Source: an uncultured Clostridia bacterium (lineage in GTDB: Bacteria; Bacillota; Clostridia; Christensenellales; Borkfalkiaceae). Taken from it: DNA of 29,563 nt. Under the pieces are notes generated by a model. That model made no database searches. It saw nothing but the letters and a program-made list of their open reading frames with translations, and was not told the DNA's origin. This document shows, piece after piece, positions 25,213 through 29,563 of this stretch. A program made the translations under genes and the position numbers. Within the stretch, counting starts at the first letter, position 1, and every line of letters begins with the position of its first letter. The stretch lies in NCBI GenBank assembly GCA_937915565.1, contig CALDMH010000164.1, positions 1-29,563 of the forward strand, in the 5' to 3' direction.

Positions 25213-25559
25213 TTAGCGTTTTTGTGCGTATGTTTTTCGCATTTTTGAGCATTACCTGCGCTTGTTTTTGACAATGCTATTGAAGAAATCGGTTTAATAA
25301 TACGCTTACGATAGCCGTTATCGTCTGTAATGCGGCTAATGGTTATGAGTTTGTAACGTTTAAGTACCCCTATCAATCTGCTCACCGATTGAATTGACAA
25401 GTTTAATCGCCTTGCAAAATACTTGTTTGATGCAAAGCAAAACCCGTCTGTTTGCGATAAAGCGCAAATCTCTCCGTGCAGTATTTTTGCGCGTGGCGGA
25501 ATAGAAGTGATAGAATTCACTTTTTCGTCCAGTTTTATGTAGTTTCTACCAGTTGTCAA
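25128..25559 (-). CDS. Winged-helix replication-initiator-like protein, 3' end probably truncated
   Basis: The frame encodes 143 residues starting at a TTG (25559) with AGGAGG 7 bases upstream. Residues 15-80 form a winged helix (ILHGEICALSQTDGFCFASN, then YFARRLNLSIQSVSRLIGVL and KRYKLITISR), as in plasmid and phage replication proteins of Firmicutes. The last 28 or so residues are only the antisense of the methyltransferase 3' end (85 bp overlap), so the original C-terminus was probably removed at a junction near 25213. TGCGAACA, the motif near the XRE gene promoter, lies upstream at 25596. Confidence 0.6.
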   Translation of the reverse strand: MTTGRNYIKLDEKVNSITSIPPRAKILHGEICALSQTDGFCFASNKYFARRLNLSIQSVSRLIGVLKRYKLITISRITDDNGYRKRIIKPISSIALSKTSAGNAQKCEKHTHKNANHNTVTKSNGYPYGNNLIVWSAQIFIPL

Positions 25560-25595
25560 CGTGTTTCCTCCTGTTTATATATTTGTTAGCAATCT

Positions 25596-25603
25596 TGCGA
25601 ACA
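25596..25603. promoter_or_regulatory. TGCGAACA operator-like site upstream of winged-helix gene
   Basis: TGCGAACA lies 36 bases before the TTG start at 25559 on the minus strand and matches two sites that bracket the XRE promoter (26161 and 26221). It suggests that the neighbouring XRE protein represses this gene. Confidence 0.45.
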
Positions 25604-25616
25604 CACGAGTAAAATT

Positions 25617-25641
25617 AAAAAGGAATCGGCAATTCCTTTTT
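25617..25641. terminator. Bidirectional terminator
   Basis: AAAAAGGAAT and ATTCCTTTTT form a 10-bp stem around CGGCA. It follows the stop of the XRE gene by 13 bases on the minus strand and separates it from the winged-helix gene. Confidence 0.8.
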
Positions 25642-25654
25642 AAGAATGGGCAGA

Positions 25655-26140
25655 CTAATCTTCTATGTCAGCATCAAACTTACGAGTTTCCACTCCTTTT
25701 GATATAAGACCGTCAACGGCTGAAATTATCGCAAGCGATTCGTCTGCGTTGTCGACTACGAGCGAATCCAAGTTGTCCGCTTGCATTAGTTTTCGAACCA
25801 CGAGTCTGGCAAATTGATTTTTACGTAAAAATTCAGCCATATCGGGAGCAAGTTCCTTTCTTCCTAATCCGATTAACTCCATAACCTCATACTCAGTATT
25901 TTCATCTACTCTATAAGTAGAAAGCATTCTCTTGATAACATCGCCTACAGGCGGATAGCGTCTGTCATTTTCAAGGTCGGAAAGGTACGCGGTGGATATT
26001 CCTATTTCTCCACAAGCGCCACGAAGCGATAAATTGCATCTTTCTCTTAGCTGCTTAATCATTTTCCCAAAGGTAACGCCTTCAGCGTTTGCAATTACCG
26101 CGCCGTCGTCTCTTCTGGGCATAGCCTTATATTTTGCCAT
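25655..26140 (-). CDS. XRE-family transcriptional repressor
   Basis: This 161-residue protein has a Cro/CI-type helix-turn-helix at about 23-80 (FGKMIKQLRERCNLSLRGAC and ISTAYLSDLENDRRYPP) and an acidic, mainly helical C-terminal part of unknown role. GGGAG precedes the ATG at 26140, and a consensus promoter lies upstream bracketed by TGCGAACA motifs, so it probably represses itself. The neighbouring replication-type gene has the same motif. It looks like an element-borne repressor similar in position to ImmR or phage repressors. Confidence 0.88.
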   Translation of the reverse strand: MAKYKAMPRRDDGAVIANAEGVTFGKMIKQLRERCNLSLRGACGEIGISTAYLSDLENDRRYPPVGDVIKRMLSTYRVDENTEYEVMELIGLGRKELAPDMAEFLRKNQFARLVVRKLMQADNLDSLVVDNADESLAIISAVDGLISKGVETRKFDADIED

Positions 26141-26160
26141 AGTCTTACTCCCTTAATATA

Positions 26161-26228
26161 TGTTCGCATTTTTGCTTACATTAGTATTATATGCAACTTA
26201 AAGCCATTTATCAACAAAATTGCGAACA
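26161..26228. promoter_or_regulatory. Inverted pair of XRE operator sites bracketing the promoter
   Basis: TGTTCGCA (26161-26168) and TGCGAACA (26221-26228) are exact inverted copies placed on either side of the XRE promoter. The 336-base gap between the XRE and hipB genes otherwise holds AT-rich sequence and the two divergent promoters. Confidence 0.55.
26186..26214 (-). promoter_or_regulatory. Promoter of XRE repressor gene
   Basis: On the minus strand TTGATA (26209-26214) and TATAAT (26186-26191) are 17 bases apart. The leader would be about 40 bases. Confidence 0.8.
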
Positions 26229-26438
26229 TTTTTTAAAATATTTTTTAATTATGTTTATTAGAACTGATAATTTACATATGAACAGGGGAAAACATGCCGT
26301 TACCAAAAATCGTTTGACTTTTTGAAATTTTTTTTTATAAAGCGATGAATTTTTGACAAAAACAAACGAAATAAATTATCGTATAGTTGGCAGTTTTTCA
26401 AAAAATAAATCGAATATTGCTTATATATGAGCAAATTG

Positions 26439-26473
26439 TTGACAAAAAGACTAAAATATGCTAATATATTAGC
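26439..26473 (+). promoter_or_regulatory. hipBA promoter with palindromic operator over the -10
   Basis: TTGACA (26439-26444) and TAATAT (26462-26467) are 17 bases apart. The perfect 14-bp palindrome GCTAATATATTAGC (26460-26473) covers the -10 and is the likely HipB operator. Transcription would start within about 4 bases of the hipB ATG (26477), so the message is probably leaderless. Confidence 0.8.
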
Positions 26474-26476
26474 ACT

Positions 26477-26767
26477 ATGGAAAGAAAGTTTGATATAAGC
26501 GATTTCGTAAACGCACCCACTATTCAATCAGCGCTCGTTTCTTTGACCGACAGGGTTAAATCACGCAGAAAGGAATTAAAGTTATCTCAAAAACTCCTTG
26601 CACAAAAGTCGGGGGTTTCTTACGCGTCTGTTCGACGTTTTGAAAGCACGGGCGATATAGCGTTCGTGTCCTTATTAAAAATCGCAAGCGCGCTCAATTG
26701 TCTTGAAGATTTTAACGAGCTTTTCGGCAGTAAAAGAATAACGAACTTAAAGGACTTGAAATTATGA
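26477..26767 (+). CDS. hipB: HipB-like antitoxin (XRE family)
   Basis: This 96-residue protein is an XRE DNA-binding antitoxin. Its HTH spans about 26-80 (RRKELKLSQKLLAQKSGVSY and ASVRRFESTGDIAFVSLLKI). As in other HipBA pairs it should bind the toxin kinase and repress its own promoter through the palindrome over the -10. There is no ribosome site before the ATG, consistent with a leaderless transcript. Its stop overlaps the hipA start (ATGA), which couples the two. A degraded second copy lies at 29048. Confidence 0.88.
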   Translation: MERKFDISDFVNAPTIQSALVSLTDRVKSRRKELKLSQKLLAQKSGVSYASVRRFESTGDIAFVSLLKIASALNCLEDFNELFGSKRITNLKDLKL

Positions 26768-27876
26768 TTAAAGACGTAAAAAAAGTTACGGTTAAGTATA
26801 ACGGTCGCACAGTCGGATATCTTGCCGAAATCGAACCGTCCGTCATCGCCTTTCAATACGACGACGCCTGGGTGAAAAACGGCTTTTCTATATCTCCTTT
26901 ATCGTTACCTCTCAATAATGCCGTTCACGTTAGCAAAAAAGACTTATTCGCGGGATTATACGGCGTGTTTTGGGATTCTCTCCCCGATGGCTGGGGCGAA
27001 TTGCTGATGAACCGTTTATTGAGCAAGAAAGGAATAAATTCCAACAAAATTTCTATTTTAACCAAGTTGTCGCTCGTGAATAAAAACGGCTTAGGCGGAT
27101 TGACGTACGAACCTACTCAACCTTTTGAATACGAATACGGCAATTTTAATTTTGACGAACTGTCAAAGGAAATCGAAAAGATATTAAACGACGAAAGCGA
27201 ACCCGTTGATTTGGATTTGGTTTACGGTTTGGGCGGCTCCAGCGGCGGCGCAAGACCAAAGGCGCACATTAAACTAAACGGCGAAGAATGGATTGTAAAA
27301 TTCGCTTGCAGAATCGACCCTAAAAACATAGGCGAAAAAGAATTTATCGCAAACAAAACTGCCGAAAAATGCAGTATCAACGTAAACGAATATAAACTGT
27401 TTCCGTCCAAGTTATGCACGGGCTATTTCGGAGTAAAGCGATTTGACCGAAAAGGTGAAAGGCGTGTCCATACGATTTCGCTTGCTGCTCTCCTGGAAAC
27501 TACTCACAAAATACCAAACCTTGACTATATGCATCTATTCCAGGTGATTCAAACCATTAGTGCGAAACCTACCGATGATTTATACGAGGCGTTCCGCCGT
27601 ATGTGCTTTAACGTGTTCTATAACAACAAAGACGATCACGGAAAGAATTTTGCATTCATTTACGACGAAACGCTTAACGGCTACGCGCTTTCTCCCGCAT
27701 ACGACCTAACGCGCGTAACCGATAAGTTTGAACACGAAATGACGGTAAACGGTAACGGCAATCCGACCAAAGACGATTTGTTTGCGGTAGCAAAGGAATT
27801 CAGGTTATCTGCTACCAAGTGCAAATCAATAATGAATTCGATTGAAAAAATCTGTATTAAACATGCAGATAATTGA
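26764..27876 (+). CDS. hipA: HipA-like serine/threonine kinase toxin
   Basis: This 370-residue HipA-family kinase should stop growth by phosphorylating a translation target (GltX in E. coli HipA; unknown here). Visible features are the N-terminal HipA domain with LPDGWGELLMNRLL (73-86) and the Gly-rich ATP loop GGSSGGARPK (157-166) with candidate autophosphorylation Ser159/Ser160. The catalytic-core features are Lys179 in WIVKF, the catalytic loop NKDDHGKN (288-295) and the metal-binding Asp314 in SPAYDLT. All catalytic positions appear intact; it is shorter than the 440-residue E. coli protein. It is translationally coupled to hipB. Codon use is closer to the host genes than to the AT-rich genes to the left. 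Confidence 0.9.
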   Translation: MIKDVKKVTVKYNGRTVGYLAEIEPSVIAFQYDDAWVKNGFSISPLSLPLNNAVHVSKKDLFAGLYGVFWDSLPDGWGELLMNRLLSKKGINSNKISILTKLSLVNKNGLGGLTYEPTQPFEYEYGNFNFDELSKEIEKILNDESEPVDLDLVYGLGGSSGGARPKAHIKLNGEEWIVKFACRIDPKNIGEKEFIANKTAEKCSINVNEYKLFPSKLCTGYFGVKRFDRKGERRVHTISLAALLETTHKIPNLDYMHLFQVIQTISAKPTDDLYEAFRRMCFNVFYNNKDDHGKNFAFIYDETLNGYALSPAYDLTRVTDKFEHEMTVNGNGNPTKDDLFAVAKEFRLSATKCKSIMNSIEKICIKHADN

Positions 27877-27914
27877 AATATAATCGTGCTACAATACAAT
27901 TAAAAGGGGATTTT

Positions 27915-28607
27915 ATGGATAAAGCATTATTAAACGAACGAGTTATTAGCGCATATGAAATATCATTAAATTATCAAGAAGAAAAGGCTATTAGAATAAG
28001 CAGCAGAAACAAGTATCTAAAATATGTTGACCCGCATTGTAAAAATCCTATTCTAAGATATTGTCACGGTGATAAAAAACAGGCTTATTTTGCTCATTTG
28101 ACGAATACCGACTGCGACTACGATAGATTTGACAAAAATGATAACGAAATTTTTAAGGAATTACGAATATCTCTATCTCGACAATTTTTAGATCTCGGAT
28201 ATAAAGTCGAAACCGAGGTAAAAATTTTGGATCACCATTATTCTCCGCTACTTTGCTCAAACGGAAATGGTGCTTTCGTTGTAGAAATGGGAGATTCGAA
28301 AACTACGCTCGGCTACATAGAAAAATTATTGAAAGAGTACTCGTTAAAGGATATTGACGTTAAGTGGATTGTGATCGGAGAAGAGATGTTATTGTTTAAA
28401 GAAAACGGCGTGTCTTTTTTAAAGCGTTATTTACTGAACGAATCGAAAAACAATGATTTTATTTTAGTTGACAATACATGTTCTCATTGCGGCAAAAAAG
28501 GTAGCGATAGCGAGTTTTATTTTACGCAAGGAAACCAAGGAACTTGCTGGGAATGTCATTATGGTCCAGAAAGATATAAAGAAATAAAAAAGCACAGGGG
28601 TTGGTAA
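27915..28607 (+). CDS. CoiA-like protein with C-terminal zinc ribbon
   Basis: This 230-residue protein resembles CoiA-like competence or nuclease proteins: an N-terminal beta region, the CxGxxKxxYFAHL segment (YCHGDKKQAYFAHLTNTDCD, 49-68), a helix KELRISLSRQFLDLG, and a nuclease-like core (VETEVKILD, FVVEMGDSKTT, WIVIGEE). It ends in a four-Cys zinc ribbon (C189, C192, C211, C214). The Asp and Glu-X-Gln/Lys positions expected in an active PD-(D/E)XK site are not clear, so activity is doubtful. The ATG at 27915 follows AAGGGG; a longer frame from 27873 overlaps hipA. It lies 38 bases after hipA and may be co-transcribed. Function unknown. Confidence 0.65.
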   Translation: MDKALLNERVISAYEISLNYQEEKAIRISSRNKYLKYVDPHCKNPILRYCHGDKKQAYFAHLTNTDCDYDRFDKNDNEIFKELRISLSRQFLDLGYKVETEVKILDHHYSPLLCSNGNGAFVVEMGDSKTTLGYIEKLLKEYSLKDIDVKWIVIGEEMLLFKENGVSFLKRYLLNESKNNDFILVDNTCSHCGKKGSDSEFYFTQGNQGTCWECHYGPERYKEIKKHRGW

Positions 28608-28623
28608 TGCCTATACTATTATT

Positions 28624-28654
28624 GACATAAATTTATGTCACCAAATTTGGTGAC
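28624..28654. promoter_or_regulatory. Two overlapping perfect palindromes
   Basis: GACATAAATTTATGTC (28624-28639) and GTCACCAAATTTGGTGAC (28637-28654) are each perfect and share GTC. They lie about 150 bases inside the right half-tRNA. The second contains the TGGTGAC motif also found near the left end. The rest of 28608-28799 shows AT-rich sequence and no gene. Confidence 0.55.
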
Positions 28655-28799
28655 CTTTTGGGTTGCCTTGGTTTGTTGAACGCTATAAAAGTTGTTTAAA
28701 GACGTAAAAATTATGCAAAATACGGCGGGTAAACGGCGAAAATGACGCAAAATACGCATTTTAGGTATTTTGCAAACCCTACATTAGGGTCAGATATAT

Positions 28800-28844
28800 C
28801 CTCCTAAAGGTTAGTTATGGGTTCGATTCCCGCAGGGAGTACCA
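28800..28844 (+). pseudogene. 3' half of a tRNA-Arg(CCU) (disrupted)
   Basis: CCTCCTAA from the anticodon loop is followed by a variable loop, T-arm (GGGTTCGATTCCC), acceptor 3' strand AGGGAGT, discriminator A and CCA. The sequence 5' of the anticodon has no D-arm. The acceptor strand pairs at all seven positions (two G-U) with GCTTCCT of the 5' half at 23473, better than with the intact tRNA's 5' strand. A tRNA-type terminator follows. Confidence 0.7.
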
Positions 28845-28880
28845 AACAGGCGCAACCGCAGAATGCGGTTGCGCCTGTTT
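28844..28880 (+). terminator. Terminator of the disrupted tRNA
   Basis: A perfect 17-bp stem (AAACAGGCGCAACCGCA, 28844-28860, with 28864-28880) closes a GAA loop and starts at the final A of the CCA. It shows that the half-tRNA was once the 3' end of a working gene. Confidence 0.85.
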
Positions 28881-28914
28881 GGTTATTCTCTCGTGAATCG
28901 GTCTTTGGTTCGTC

Positions 28915-28968
28915 AATACGGCTTTGCCGTATTCTTGCCGAGGGACTCCCGCTTGCGGGAAACGGCAA
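28915..28968. other. Cluster of hairpins (REP-like or RNA structure)
   Basis: AATACGGC-TTT-GCCGTATT (28915-28933) is followed by a nested pair, TTGCCG/CGGCAA outside (28935-28940, 28963-28968) and TCCCGC-TT-GCGGGA inside (28947-28960). No protein frame fits. Position is between the half-tRNA terminator and the collapsed hipBA copy. Confidence 0.45.
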
Positions 28969-29009
28969 ATTCCCGCCTTTTCTCTATTTTGCTTATATAT
29001 AGCAAATTA

Positions 29010-29038
29010 TTGACGAGAAGATTAGAATATGCTAATAT
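29010..29038 (+). promoter_or_regulatory. Retained promoter of the collapsed hipBA copy
   Basis: TTGACG (29010-29015) and TAATAT (29033-29038) are 17 bases apart. The layout is the same as at hipBA (26439), with an almost intact operator palindrome (one base changed at 29043-29044). It may still bind the HipB from the intact pair and could drive the downstream NERD gene. Confidence 0.6.
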
Positions 29039-29047
29039 ATTAACAAT

Positions 29048-29213
29048 ATGAAAAGAAAGTTTGATTTAAGCGATTTCGTAAACACCCGGCTATTCAAACA
29101 TCACTCGTTTCTTTAACCGACAGGGTTAAGGAAAGAAGAAAGGGGATTTCAGATTGTTCGTTATTAAGCGCAAATCTATAATGACCGACATTGAAAAGAC
29201 TTGTAAAAGATAA
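29048..29213 (+). pseudogene. Collapsed hipBA copy (hipB start joined to hipA end)
   Basis: The first part translates to MKRKFDLSDFVNT, like MERKFDISDFVNA of hipB, then shifts frame after a one-base loss. The last part reads FRLFVIKRKSIMTDIEKTCK, like FRLSATKCKSIMNSIEKICI at the HipA C-terminus. About 1.2 kb in between is missing. The junction falls where hipB (26569-26577) and hipA (27792-27800) share AAAGGAATT, which suggests deletion between short direct repeats. Confidence 0.8.
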
Positions 29214-29222
29214 GGGGAAATT

Positions 29223-29563
29223 ATGCTTTTTCTTATAATAATTTCTGTAATTATTTTTTCAATAATAATTATTTACCTAAAACGTCCGTCAACACGAGGT
29301 AAGCGTGGTGAATATCAAGTGCGTCAGGTAATCGGAGAAACAGTTGAAAATGAGCAGTACGTAATTAACGACCTCATTCTCGTTAACGAAAACAAAAGTT
29401 CCCAAATTGACCATATCGTTATAAATACGTATGGTGTGTTTGTTATAGAAACAAAAAACTATTCGGGTGAAATTTACGGTTCGGAAAATCAACGTGAATG
29501 GACACAGGTGTTGGCCTATGGCAACATTAAAAATAAACTGTACAATCCATTAAAACAAAACGC
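29223..29563 (+). CDS. NERD-domain protein, N-terminal membrane anchor (runs off window)
   Basis: The gene starts at ATG 29223 after AAGGGGAAA, and 113 codons are visible before the window ends. Residues 1-20 form one membrane span (LFLIIISVIIFSIIIIYL). A NERD (nuclease-related) domain follows: GKRGEYQVRQVIG, then INDLILVNENKSSQIDHIVI, TYGVFVIETKNYSGEIYG and the start of YNPLKQN. The Glu-X-Lys (ETK) and Asp (QIDHI) positions of the nuclease-like core are present. NERD proteins often occur in plasmids and accessory regions; their role is poorly defined. It lies 9 bases after the collapsed hipBA copy and may use its promoter. The C-terminal part cannot be judged. Confidence 0.85.
   Translation, partial: MLFLIIISVIIFSIIIIYLKRPSTRGKRGEYQVRQVIGETVENEQYVINDLILVNENKSSQIDHIVINTYGVFVIETKNYSGEIYGSENQREWTQVLAYGNIKNKLYNPLKQN

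Larger units (their letters stand above)
23473..28844. mobile_element. Decayed integrative element or island at tRNA-Arg(CCU)
   Basis: The interval is bounded by a 5' half-tRNA (23473) and a 3' half-tRNA (28800), both with CCTCCTAA at the break. TGGTGAC motifs lie inside both ends (23613-23633 and 28637-28654). The cargo includes gene fragments, an XRE repressor, a replication-type winged helix, hipBA and a CoiA-like gene. Base composition from 23800 to 25600 is richer in A and T than the flanking chromosome. No integrase or relaxase is present, so it is a remnant or depends on another element. Confidence 0.6.

Noticed and set aside
26300..26527. A 75-residue minus-strand frame before hipB
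   Set aside because: It overlaps the hipB promoter and start on the opposite strand, has no ribosome site, and its Lys/Ile/Leu/Tyr bias reflects AT-rich spacer.
28817..29051. Two plus-strand frames of about 60 residues over the half-tRNA and hairpin region
   Set aside because: They run through the tRNA remnant, its terminator and the hairpins, without ribosome sites, and have no protein-like features.
29289..29492. A 67-residue minus-strand frame
   Set aside because: It is antisense to the NERD-domain gene, which has a ribosome site and recognisable domain residues.

Overview
The window looks like a low-to-mid GC Gram-positive chromosome, probably an uncultured Clostridia of the Christensenellales type. 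This is an inference from consensus sigma-A promoters (TTGACA-17-TATAAT), strong AGGAGG/GAGGTG ribosome sites, lipobox signal peptides, an Lpl-type sugar importer without its own ATPase, and secreted proteins ending in a GCGG-hydrophobic-KKK tail. No rRNA or other strong taxonomic marker is present.

Region 1 (1-4950) is housekeeping-like. It holds a two-gene ABC exporter behind a perfect promoter with two palindromic operators, a small membrane protein, a membrane-anchored flavodoxin-like protein on the minus strand that appears to start at ATT, and a YugP-type zinc metallopeptidase. Strong hairpin terminators separate the units.

Region 2 (4993-21409) is a glycan-use locus. A seven-gene minus-strand operon runs from 20292 to 8110: a secreted multi-domain surface protein, a lipoprotein solute-binding protein, two LplB/LplC-type permeases, a secreted beta-helix protein, a cytoplasmic GH110-like alpha-galactosidase and a lipoprotein SGNH esterase. 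The last three genes are joined by 4-bp ATGA overlaps. AraC-family regulators flank the operon on both sides (7074 and 20486), and a GH127-like enzyme is divergent from the first. The likely logic is surface binding or cutting of a polysaccharide, import of oligosaccharides, then intracellular exo-hydrolysis. The substrate is not known; the GH110 and GH127 similarities suggest alpha-galactosyl and L-arabinofuranosyl (or related) linkages.

Region 3 (21410-23690) holds a lipoprotein tyrosine phosphatase, the second copy of an 85-bp repeat also found after the first AraC gene, and about 0.9 kb with no clear gene, possibly with remains of a decayed one.

Region 4 (23473-29563) is accessory. An intact tRNA-Arg(CCU) lies between a 5' half-tRNA (23473) and a 3' half-tRNA (28800) that keeps its own terminator. 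The two halves complement each other in the acceptor stem, as expected if an element inserted at the anticodon loop. The interval holds fragments (AAA-ATPase tail, DNA methyltransferase, replication-type winged helix), an XRE repressor with repeated TGCGAACA operators, a complete hipBA toxin-antitoxin pair and a CoiA-like zinc-ribbon protein, but no integrase. Just outside lies a second hipBA copy collapsed by an internal deletion, then a NERD-domain gene that runs off the end.
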